From SIBU01 sp964430335 (GTDB lineage: Bacteria > Patescibacteriota > Minisyncoccia > Phycocordibacterales > SIBU01), in contig CAYSEN010000017.1 in NCBI GenBank assembly GCA_964430335.1, positions 1-11,900 of the forward strand: a stretch of 11,900 bases of DNA, read 5' to 3'. How positions within the stretch are numbered: the stretch's first letter is position 1; every line of letters begins with the position of its first letter. The translations under genes and the position numbers were made by a program. Positions 5,823 through 11,900 of this stretch are shown here, piece by piece. The notes below the pieces were generated by a model, which did no database searches, was not told where the DNA came from, and saw only the letters and a list, made by a program, of their open reading frames with translations.

Positions 5823-6920
5823 CTACTTCGAAGTTTGGATTCTACTCTCTCGCTTAAATCGCGCGATTGCCAGACTGATTAAAATATCAATCAACTTTGT
5901 GTAAGAAATTCCTGAAGCCTCCCAAAGCTTTGGGTACATACTAATAGATGTGAACCCAGGCATTGTATTGATCTCGTTTACGAAAACTTCACCATTTTCC
6001 TTGATAAAACAATCAACACGACTGAGACCTTCGCAACAAAGGGTTTTGAAAGTTTTAATGGCGACCTCTTGAATTTGCTTCACTGATTTTGGAGGAAGAT
6101 CAGCGGGAATCTTGATGACGGCTCCATTTTCATCGATATATTTTGCTTCGTAAGAATAGAAATCTGAATTTAAAATCACTTCGCCCACTACAGACGCCTG
6201 AGGATTTTCATTACCCAAGACTGAGCACTCAACTTCCCTTCCTTTGATAAATTCCTCGACAATGACCTTGTTGTCATATTTAAATGCCTCGGCGATTGCC
6301 GTCTTAAATTCCTTCTCATTTCTGACCTTACTAACGCCGACCGACGAACCCATATTCGCCGGCTTAATAAACATCGGCAGACCTAATTCTTTTTCGGCCT
6401 CTTTAAAATCAATTTTATCGCTAGCAGTTAAGGTTAAAAATTTTCCAATCTTAATTCCTGCGTCACGCAAAAGCCTTTTCATGACATCTTTGTCCATTCC
6501 CACAGCCGAACCTAAAACGGAAGGGCCAACAAAGGGAATTCCTGCGAGCTTGAGCAATCCTTGAACCGTACCATCTTCTCCAAAAGGACCGTGGAGAATT
6601 GGAAAAACGACGTCGAGGCGGGCGGAGGCGAAATTTCCGCCTGCTCCGGAAACCTTCGTAATTTCACCCTTACTCTCTGGAATCAGAGCGACAGATTCTC
6701 CGCCCTTTGCCAATTTTGGCATTGGCTCCCCCGCCTTCTTTAGCAAAAAATTGGAAGCATCATTTAAAAGCCACTTTCCTTTTTTATCAATTCCAATCAA
6801 AACTACCTCATATTTTTCTTTATCAATCGCATCGGAAACATTTTTGGCCGAACGTAAAGAAACTTCATGCTCTGCTGATTTTCCACCAAACAAAATTCCA
6901 ACTCTAATCTTTTTTTTCAT
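5823..6920 (-). CDS. ddl: D-alanine-D-alanine ligase
   Basis: An ATP-grasp ligase making the D-Ala-D-Ala dipeptide for peptidoglycan precursors in the cytoplasm. The 365-residue length is usual. Motifs in order: GGKSAEHEVSLRSA (12-25), HGPFGEDGTVQG (110-121), KPANMGSSVGV (186-196), VEEFIKGREVE (221-231), SRVDCF (300-305) and the Mg/ATP site EINTMPGFTSISMYP (316-330). All hallmark residues appear intact. It is the last gene of a likely unit with riboflavin kinase, DMT transporter and EEP protein, 12 nt after the EEP stop, with no Shine-Dalgarno sequence. No terminator is visible at the 1-nt junction with the convergent CYTH gene. Confidence 0.96.
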   Translation of the reverse strand: MKKKIRVGILFGGKSAEHEVSLRSAKNVSDAIDKEKYEVVLIGIDKKGKWLLNDASNFLLKKAGEPMPKLAKGGESVALIPESKGEITKVSGAGGNFASARLDVVFPILHGPFGEDGTVQGLLKLAGIPFVGPSVLGSAVGMDKDVMKRLLRDAGIKIGKFLTLTASDKIDFKEAEKELGLPMFIKPANMGSSVGVSKVRNEKEFKTAIAEAFKYDNKVIVEEFIKGREVECSVLGNENPQASVVGEVILNSDFYSYEAKYIDENGAVIKIPADLPPKSVKQIQEVAIKTFKTLCCEGLSRVDCFIKENGEVFVNEINTMPGFTSISMYPKLWEASGISYTKLIDILISLAIARFKRESRIQTSK

Positions 6921-6932
6921 AAAATTATGAAA

Positions 6933-7676
6933 CTAATTCTTAAAAATTACCGCACTAATCGCCTTATGATCACTCACACCTTCAGATAATTTTGCATCAG
7001 TAACTTTATAATGCCTCGTACTAAACAAAACATCAACCATCAATTTCAAATGACCGACTCGGTGCAATTTTGAATCAAGACTCGAGTCGTATTCACCCGG
7101 AATATTATCCGTGTAAATCTGGGCCAAATTTCCAAAAATCTCTTCTCCTCGTGGAGCATTAAAATCGCCACAGAGAATAAGTTCTTGCCCGTCCTTGAAA
7201 AAACTGAGTAAATTTTTTAAATCTTCCCTCTGTTTATCACTCGTGCTTCCGTCGGGAGTTCTCGTAAAATGTGTCGTTGCTATTGTAAATCGTGCACCTG
7301 CCTTAAGAACCACCGCCTCTATAAATCCTCTTTTTACAACAGATTCATCTCCCGAAGCATTCATCTGTAAATCCATTTTGTCACCGTAATAATAGGCCTG
7401 CCTTGAACTCACTACGTTAAGAGAAGTAAACAAACCGACACCATAAACCCCAATCGGGCTATTTAAATCTTTAACATCTACATGATCCTTCACCATTGGT
7501 AAATACAATCCTTTCATCTGGAGTTTTTCCTCGAAATACGAAACACGTGAATCAATAATCTCCTGAAAGCAAACAACATCCGGTTTAAATTCCTGCAAAA
7601 AATTTAGCACTTCTTCCAAATGCCTCTCGCCCTCAATATTTATCGAAGCCAGTCTTAATGATTTTTCCTCGTTCAT
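6933..7676 (-). CDS. Endonuclease/exonuclease/phosphatase (EEP) family hydrolase
   Basis: A 247-residue Mg2+-dependent phosphodiesterase/phosphatase fold (DNase I, AP endonuclease and sphingomyelinase superfamily). The active-site series is complete: Asn13 in SINIEG, Glu39 in CFQEI, His136 in TTHF, CGDFNAP (169-175) with Asp171 and Asn173, Asp215 in LMVDVLF and SDHKAI (235-240) with Asp236 and His237. There is no signal peptide or membrane segment, so it is likely cytoplasmic. The superfamily does not reveal whether the substrate is DNA, RNA, lipid or inositol phosphate. It lies 9 nt after the transporter and 12 nt before ddl; no Shine-Dalgarno sequence is present. Confidence 0.9.
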   Translation of the reverse strand: MNEEKSLRLASINIEGERHLEEVLNFLQEFKPDVVCFQEIIDSRVSYFEEKLQMKGLYLPMVKDHVDVKDLNSPIGVYGVGLFTSLNVVSSRQAYYYGDKMDLQMNASGDESVVKRGFIEAVVLKAGARFTIATTHFTRTPDGSTSDKQREDLKNLLSFFKDGQELILCGDFNAPRGEEIFGNLAQIYTDNIPGEYDSSLDSKLHRVGHLKLMVDVLFSTRHYKVTDAKLSEGVSDHKAISAVIFKN

Positions 7677-7685
7677 ACAATTTAA

Positions 7686-8615
7686 TTAAACTTTTTGTTC
7701 AGCGGAAGTGGTTGATTTTGCAAAAAAGTAAATTGTTGCCAAAAGTATAAACATTCCCAAAATCTGAATATAGGTGATAGGGGTTTTTATGACAACCGCA
7801 TTTACAACAACCGCAGCTAAAGGAAACCCGAGCTCAGCGATTGTTGCTACTGAAGCTTTAGTATTTTCGAGGCCTTTGTAGTAAATAAATAGGGCTACAA
7901 TGCCCGAAGTGACGGCTGTGATAGCCATGTAAATCCAATTCTTTGTCGACACCGCTGAAAACGAAACGAAGGTATGCTGGAAAAAATTGAGAAAAATTAA
8001 AAATATAAACGCCACCACAAACCTTAACGCTGTAATTGTTTTGAAACTCACTGACTGAAGAGCGTACTTCCCGAAGACAGTTGAGGCGGCCCAAAACGAA
8101 GCAGCGAGAAGTGCGAGACAGACACCGACAAAATTTGGATTGAAAACCTCCCCATCGTAAACCTTAGGAACCAAAGTTGGAAATGAAATTACGTACGCAC
8201 CGAAAACAGCGACAAATGTCCAAAACCAAAAATTCCTAGGCAACTTTTCCTGCAAAACTAATACTGCCAAGCCAATCGCAATAAAAGGTTGCAGTTTCTG
8301 AAGCAAAATCGCTACAGATGGATTTACGTAGCGGAAGGCTTCTGTAAATGCAATCGATGCCAGAGCAGAACCGCAAATTGCCACAAACAAAACTGACGCC
8401 CAACCTTTCCATGACAAATTTTTCAGCTCGTGTCTTCCAATGTACAAAATCGGCAACGCAACAAGGAGATCAAAAATATGTTCGCCAAGAACTATAAAAT
8501 TGCTTGGCAGATCCTTCGTGAGTAAATCTCGAAAAGGCGCATCTGTAGCCCAGAGCATTGCCGCAAAGAAAATTAGGTAAGGACCAAACTTTTTCAACTT
8601 TTCTGAAAGATTCAT
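7686..8615 (-). CDS. EamA/DMT-superfamily transporter
   Basis: A 309-residue integral membrane protein of the drug/metabolite transporter superfamily, with about ten hydrophobic segments and two EamA repeats (roughly residues 12-148 and 162-299). The repeat signatures are visible: AFRYVNPSVAILLQKLQPFI at 93-112 in the first half, and the matching GLENTKASVATIAELGFPLA at 248-267 in the second. The N-terminus is short and cytoplasmic. Members export amino acids, nucleosides, sugars or drugs; the substrate is not predictable. It follows riboflavin kinase by 12 nt and has one of the few recognisable ribosome binding sites in the window (AAGGT, 4 nt from the ATG), which supports this start. Confidence 0.9.
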   Translation of the reverse strand: MNLSEKLKKFGPYLIFFAAMLWATDAPFRDLLTKDLPSNFIVLGEHIFDLLVALPILYIGRHELKNLSWKGWASVLFVAICGSALASIAFTEAFRYVNPSVAILLQKLQPFIAIGLAVLVLQEKLPRNFWFWTFVAVFGAYVISFPTLVPKVYDGEVFNPNFVGVCLALLAASFWAASTVFGKYALQSVSFKTITALRFVVAFIFLIFLNFFQHTFVSFSAVSTKNWIYMAITAVTSGIVALFIYYKGLENTKASVATIAELGFPLAAVVVNAVVIKTPITYIQILGMFILLATIYFFAKSTTSAEQKV

Positions 8616-8627
8616 AAGACCTTGATT

Positions 8628-9026
8628 TTACTTGAAAGAAACCGGAGTAGCAATCTCCCGTTCTACCCTTTTTATATCCTTCTTAATCTGGGCAATCAGC
8701 ATTTTTTCGGTTTTAAAAGTCTCAAACGGTCTCAGGAATTTGTACGGAGTAAGGGTCAATTTTTTGCCATAGATCCTGCCCTTAAATTTCAAAATGTGGG
8801 CTTCAATTTTTGGAATGCCCTTTTTGTTGAGTGGACCGACTATAATTGCAGTTTTCAATATCTTTTTACTGTGATGAAGGTAAACAATACCAGCATAAAT
8901 ACCCAAGGGTAAATCAACCTTGTCTTTCACGTACTGTTTGTGGTCCAGATTGGCTGTAGGAAAGCCGATTTTCCGGCCGTAGCCATCTCCCTTTATGACC
9001 TTACCTTCTATAATCAGGCTAATCAT
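8628..9026 (-). CDS. Stand-alone riboflavin kinase (flavokinase domain only)
   Basis: Phosphorylates riboflavin to FMN. The whole 132-residue protein is the RibF C-terminal kinase domain; the FMN adenylyltransferase domain of usual bacterial RibF is missing. The signature GDGYGRKIGFPTANL is at residues 13-27, LPLGIYAGIV at 39-48, the catalytic-type Glu75 in KIEAHIL and IYGKKLTL at 85-92. LRPFETF (98-104) takes the place of the usual LRPExxF. The start fits because the domain begins at once (IIEGKVIKGDG). It looks complete rather than truncated: no adenylyltransferase remnant is readable in the 59 nt upstream. It is first in a unit with the DMT transporter, EEP protein and ddl. FAD synthesis would need a separate enzyme elsewhere, or FMN alone may suffice. 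Confidence 0.9.
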   Translation of the reverse strand: MISLIIEGKVIKGDGYGRKIGFPTANLDHKQYVKDKVDLPLGIYAGIVYLHHSKKILKTAIIVGPLNKKGIPKIEAHILKFKGRIYGKKLTLTPYKFLRPFETFKTEKMLIAQIKKDIKRVEREIATPVSFK

Positions 9027-9037
9027 ATTGCTAGCTT

Positions 9038-9043
9038 ATCATA
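9038..9043 (-). promoter_or_regulatory. Possible -10 box for the riboflavin kinase unit
   Basis: TATGAT on the minus strand lies 11 nt before the ATG at 9026, the same distance as at the arsR and CYTH promoters. No matching -35 box is found at 16-18 nt. The 59-nt gap between this gene and the preceding mobile-domain gene is the longest between same-strand neighbours in the right half, so a promoter here is reasonable. Confidence 0.4.
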
Positions 9044-9085
9044 GTCACTTTATTTGTCTTCTATTTAAAATCAAGCCTGTTTATT

Positions 9086-10216
9086 CTACTTATTTCTTTC
9101 GATTATTTTGACTACACCCTTTTCGGCATCCACCTCCACCAAATCGCCGTCCTTTAGCACGCGTGTTGCCACTTTTGTTCCCACTACACAAGGAATTTTC
9201 ATCTCCCTTGAAATAATCGCCGCGTGACAGGTCAAACCTCCCTCATCAGTGACAATCGCACCGGCATTCTTTATCAACGGCATCATTTGCGGATTGGTCA
9301 TACCTGCAACCAAAATGTTTCCTTTTGGAATTTGAGTTGTATGCAACCAACTAAGATGTACTGTAACCCTGCCAGTGACCTTACCTCTACAAGCCACAGA
9401 GCCTTTTATTTCACCCTTAAATTCAGGTTCCAAAATATTTTTCAACCCTGTGTACTCTGCGCCGGTTAAAACCTTTTGGAAACCGTTAGCCTCTCCTGCA
9501 AGAAAAACGGCACCTTGTTTTTTCTGTTCAAGAGCGTTTTGGTCAAACGTGCCAGAATCCAAAAAATTTATAATTTCTGCATCACTCATCATCTCTACTA
9601 GAGAAATGTTTACTCCAGATTTTTCAGCGATGTATGAATACAAATCATAAATTTTAAGCAAAATAGGGGAAATTTTTTCGTGGATTTCAAGCTTGTCGTG
9701 TCCTAAATGATTTAATACTTCGACAAGCCTCTTCTCTTCATCAGTGAAATTTTTCGCCAACGTGATATCGTGTAAAACCTGATCTTGCGTTAAACCCTCG
9801 CGTTCTGACAGTCTTTCGATACATTCCGCAAGTGAGCTAAGCGCCATAGGTTCCATAATAAAATAGGCTCTTCCGAAATTGGAGATTATTTCTCTGGCGC
9901 CATTGTAAAAATTTAACCAGCCTGCATCATCGATATAGGTATTTTGCAATTCTTGATTTGAAAATTGAACAATCGACTCCTTCAGCAGACTGTTTCTTTT
10001 GAAAATTTCGGCCGTTTGCAACTCGTCAAACAAAACCTTATGTCCAAAATCATATTGATCCTTGTAGCCCTTTTCAGAGCAATACGCTGAAATTAAATCA
10101 CCTTCCTGCAATACTAAATATTCAAACTGACCGTAGTTTTGTACATTACTAAAACATAATTCTGTAACCAAAAAAGGAAATGATGAGCACTTAAAATGAA
10201 AATGATAATTGGCCAT
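9086..10216 (-). CDS. Orphan PEP-utilizing-enzyme mobile (swivel phosphohistidine) domain protein
   Basis: The C-terminal 100 residues (about 272-374) form the swivelling phosphohistidine domain of PEP synthase, PPDK and PTS enzyme I. GKVTGRVTV is at 278-286, ILVAGMTNPQMMPLI at 301-315, and the phosphohistidine motif GGLTCHAAI at 326-334 with His331, followed by IPCVVGTKVA. The N-terminal 270 residues are not the ATP-grasp domain needed for the partial reactions of PEP synthase, and no PEP-binding barrel is present. I do not recognise this N-terminal region; it looks mixed alpha/beta and then mostly helical and polar. Whether it carries phosphate from a partner kinase is unknown. It lies 4 nt after the cyclase gene, so it is co-transcribed. 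A second protein with the same C-terminus ends at 11809, upstream in this cluster. Confidence 0.85.
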   Translation of the reverse strand: MANYHFHFKCSSFPFLVTELCFSNVQNYGQFEYLVLQEGDLISAYCSEKGYKDQYDFGHKVLFDELQTAEIFKRNSLLKESIVQFSNQELQNTYIDDAGWLNFYNGAREIISNFGRAYFIMEPMALSSLAECIERLSEREGLTQDQVLHDITLAKNFTDEEKRLVEVLNHLGHDKLEIHEKISPILLKIYDLYSYIAEKSGVNISLVEMMSDAEIINFLDSGTFDQNALEQKKQGAVFLAGEANGFQKVLTGAEYTGLKNILEPEFKGEIKGSVACRGKVTGRVTVHLSWLHTTQIPKGNILVAGMTNPQMMPLIKNAGAIVTDEGGLTCHAAIISREMKIPCVVGTKVATRVLKDGDLVEVDAEKGVVKIIERNK

Positions 10217-10220
10217 AAAT

Positions 10221-10847
10221 TTATTTTAAATTAGTAAGTATTACCCGCGCCGGACCACCCTCAACACCCGTAAACTTTAGCGGCAAACAGAAAAGCGAGT
10301 ATTGCCCTGCGGGAACTTTTGATAAATCCAAACCTTCGATAATTGGAATATTTTTAGCCAAAAGAGAAGTGTGAGGCCTGTGATCATTACTGCCCCTCTG
10401 TTTTACAGAAAAATAATCTATTCCAAAAAGTGTAATTCCGAGCTCAGCAAGATAATCTGCGCCGTCCCCTGAAAGAAAAATGTAATCATCTCGAAAAGTT
10501 TCGAAACCTATTAGTGAATTTGCCGTTTTAGCCAAAATTCGCTCGCCCCTTTTTACGTCGGCGTTTTTCAAATCAGAAACCGAAACTGAACCTGCACTTT
10601 TAGTAAAATCTATCACTCGGCACGGTCCGACAAAAGTTTCTAGCGGAATCTGGTCTAACGACACACCTTCTTTAAGGGCGTGACTCGGAGCGTCAACATG
10701 AGTTCCTGTATGAGTTCCCATCACAATCTTTGAAAGATGAGTAGCATGTTCAGGCATTTCATGATGCACAGAAATTTCAAGCGGTACATTGCCCGGATAA
10801 ATTACGGTTTTTTCATTTAACGGTACTGAAATATCAAAAATTCTCAT
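10221..10847 (-). CDS. Cyclase-family (kynurenine formamidase-like) metal-dependent hydrolase
   Basis: A 208-residue protein of the cyclase family (PF04199), which includes bacterial kynurenine formamidase KynB and related amidases or lactonases. The metal-binding signature HTGTHVDAPSH is at residues 46-56, with the usual start FDISVPLNEKTVIYPG at 4-19. FGIDYFSV (141-148), HRPHTSLL (156-163) with His159, and Glu171 match later conserved sites. No tryptophan-catabolism genes are nearby, so kynurenine formamidase activity is not supported by context. It lies 45 nt after gnd, beyond a hairpin, and 4 nt before the mobile-domain protein. No Shine-Dalgarno sequence is visible. Confidence 0.87.
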   Translation of the reverse strand: MRIFDISVPLNEKTVIYPGNVPLEISVHHEMPEHATHLSKIVMGTHTGTHVDAPSHALKEGVSLDQIPLETFVGPCRVIDFTKSAGSVSVSDLKNADVKRGERILAKTANSLIGFETFRDDYIFLSGDGADYLAELGITLFGIDYFSVKQRGSNDHRPHTSLLAKNIPIIEGLDLSKVPAGQYSLFCLPLKFTGVEGGPARVILTNLK

Positions 10848-10878
10848 TTAGAAAATTGGTTATTGGTAATTGAAATTT

Positions 10879-10906
10879 CCGGCAAAAATTTCCTAATTTT
10901 TGCCGG
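10879..10906 (-). repeat. Perfect 12-bp hairpin over the gnd stop codon
   Basis: CCGGCAAAAATT (10879-10890) pairs perfectly with AATTTTTGCCGG (10895-10906) around a 4-nt loop. The gnd stop codon (10893-10895) falls at the loop and stem edge. The minus-strand sequence after the stem is AAATTTCAATT, without a U-run, so a classical terminator is doubtful. It may be a weak terminator, a processing site or a 3'-end stabiliser between gnd and the cyclase gene. Confidence 0.6.
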
Positions 10907-11798
10907 CACTGTGTCCACCGAACTGATTACGCAATGCCGACAACACCTTCCCTGTATAACTTGGATTTTTAGCAGACTCAACTCTGAACTTAAATGAGCC
11001 CTCAATGACCGGAACCGGAACTCCGAGTTCTTTTGCTGCGTTTACCGTCCACTCGCCTTCTCCTGTATGAGCAACTGTTCCAGAAATTTCGGCCAAATCG
11101 ATGCCATATTTTTCATAGGCCGTGCCAAGCCAACCGACAAGCCTCGATTCGATCACACTTTTATGATTGTAAAGATTGGTCACTTTTTCTAAATCTAATT
11201 TAAAATCTGACTTTTTGAGAACCTCAAATCCCTCGCCAATCGCCTGCATCATTCCGTATTCAATTCCATTGTGTACCATTTTCACAAAGTGTCCCGCGCC
11301 AGCCTTACCCATATAGGCAAAAGCTCCTGGTGCCGACAAATCCTCAAACAATTTTTCGTATTTATCGAAAACTTCTTTTTCACCTCCGACCATAATACAG
11401 GCGCCTTCTCTTGCACCTTTTGGTCCACCTGAAACTCCAGCGTCTAGAAAATCAATTCCTTTTTTCTTCAAAGTTTCAGCGCGCCTGACGGAATCTTTAT
11501 AAAATGAATTTCCGCCATCAATCACAGTGTCGCCTTTTTCCAAAAATTTCAAAACCTCGGTAAGAACGTCGTCTACCGCCGAATTAGAAACCATAATCCA
11601 AATAGTCTTGGGTGCGCTTAGGCCTGCAATCAACTGCTCTATCGAATCTGCCGTTTCAATGCCAGCTTTTCGCGCTTCCTCTCTTGGCTCTACACTGCGA
11701 TTAAAGACAGAAACATCAATTCCCTTCTCTCGCATTCTTAAAACCTGATTCATTCCCATTTTCCCGAGCCCGATATATCCAATTTTCATTTTTTTCAT
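10893..11798 (-). CDS. gnd: 6-phosphogluconate dehydrogenase, decarboxylating (short form)
   Basis: Oxidises and decarboxylates 6-phosphogluconate to ribulose 5-phosphate with reduction of NAD(P). The 301-residue length matches the short YqeC/GntZ-like form rather than the 470-residue enzyme. The Rossmann motif GYIGLGKMG is at 7-15, FNRS at 32-35 after the second strand, DGGNS at 94-98, DAGVSGGPKGAREGACIMVGG at 119-139, catalytic Lys173 and Asn177 in KMVHNGIEYGMMQ, HTGEGEW at 244-250, and the ending RNQFGGHS. The open frame extends 14 codons further upstream (to 11840), but those overlap the preceding gene; ATG 11798 has AGGT just upstream and starts 10 nt after that gene's stop. ATG 11789 is also possible. 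It sits between a mobile-domain protein and the cyclase. Confidence 0.93.
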   Translation of the reverse strand: MKKMKIGYIGLGKMGMNQVLRMREKGIDVSVFNRSVEPREEARKAGIETADSIEQLIAGLSAPKTIWIMVSNSAVDDVLTEVLKFLEKGDTVIDGGNSFYKDSVRRAETLKKKGIDFLDAGVSGGPKGAREGACIMVGGEKEVFDKYEKLFEDLSAPGAFAYMGKAGAGHFVKMVHNGIEYGMMQAIGEGFEVLKKSDFKLDLEKVTNLYNHKSVIESRLVGWLGTAYEKYGIDLAEISGTVAHTGEGEWTVNAAKELGVPVPVIEGSFKFRVESAKNPSYTGKVLSALRNQFGGHSAGKN

Positions 11799-11808
11799 GC
11801 TACCTATA

Positions 11809-11900
11809 TTATGCCCTTTTGAGAATTTTAACCACTCCATGATTAGCGTCCACCTCCACCAAATCTCCGTCCTTCAAAACCTTCGTGGCGATTTTGGTAC
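11809..11900 (-). CDS. C-terminal end of a second PEP-utilizing-enzyme mobile-domain protein
   Basis: Thirty complete codons before a TAA (11809-11811) read TKIATKVLKDGDLVEVDANH (from 11898) and then GVVKILKRA. This is a near match to the last residues of the protein at 9086-10216 (GTKVATRVLKDGDLVEVDAEKG and so on), so it is the end of a paralogous swivel-domain protein; the DNA is also alike. The 5' part lies beyond the window, so its N-terminal domains are unknown: it could be a full PEP synthase or another orphan mobile-domain protein. It precedes gnd by 10 nt and is probably in the same operon. Confidence 0.8.
   Translation of the reverse strand, partial: TKIATKVLKDGDLVEVDANHGVVKILKRA

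Noticed and set aside
5820..5836. Palindrome ACTTCGAAGT at the ddl/CYTH junction considered as a bidirectional terminator
   Set aside because: Only a few pairs with a usable loop and no U-tract; probably chance at the coding end of ddl.
8622..8912. Plus-strand frame of 96 codons opposite riboflavin kinase
   Set aside because: Shadow of a gene with an unmistakable flavokinase signature.
11799..11840. N-terminal extension of gnd to the ATG at 11840
   Set aside because: The extra 14 codons overlap the end of the mobile-domain gene in another frame and precede the Rossmann motif needlessly; ATG 11798 has a ribosome binding site.

Overview
The window reads as a compact bacterial chromosome segment with short intergenic gaps and almost all genes on the minus strand; one gene, a CYTH protein, is on the plus strand. 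UGA is used as a stop (for example at 4689-4691), so the standard bacterial code applies. Few starts have a clear Shine-Dalgarno sequence, and the best promoters place the -10 box about 10 nt from the ATG. Together with a single-domain riboflavin kinase and two orphan PEP-enzyme mobile-domain proteins, this suggests a streamlined lineage such as the Candidate Phyla Radiation/Patescibacteria. That placement is inference; no rRNA or other strong marker is present.

Layout, read along the minus strand from the right edge. (1) 11900-9086: the C-terminal end of a PEP-utilizing-enzyme mobile-domain protein, a short-form 6-phosphogluconate dehydrogenase, a cyclase-family metal hydrolase and a second, complete mobile-domain protein. 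(2) 9026-5823: riboflavin kinase, EamA/DMT-family exporter, endonuclease/exonuclease/phosphatase-fold protein and D-alanine-D-alanine ligase, closely spaced as one probable transcription unit. (3) 5279-5821, plus strand: the CYTH protein, convergent with ddl with a single base between the two stop codons. (4) 5258-4285: an RBBP9/YdeN-like serine hydrolase overlapping a Nudix hydrolase by 4 bp, divergent from CYTH across 20 bp that hold overlapping promoter signals. (5) 4210-2783: an ArsR-type repressor, a DUF5069 protein and a LUD-domain protein, apparently one operon under a promoter covered by a 22-bp palindrome and ended by a GC-rich hairpin terminator. (6) 2664-1: an M1 zinc aminopeptidase running off the left edge.

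The most unusual feature is the 5' end of the aminopeptidase gene. About 50 codons directly after the start consist of two abutting inverted-repeat modules (2506-2566 and 2567-2656). They encode a very basic extension that the M1 fold does not need, and removing them would restore an ordinary-looking N-terminus. This resembles in-frame insertion of palindromic elements into a gene. Second in interest are the self-contained ArsR-DUF5069-LUD operon with its visible operator, and the paired orphan mobile-domain proteins around gnd and the cyclase.

There is no gene-free stretch longer than 300 bases. I saw no tRNA, rRNA, CRISPR array, insertion sequence or origin.
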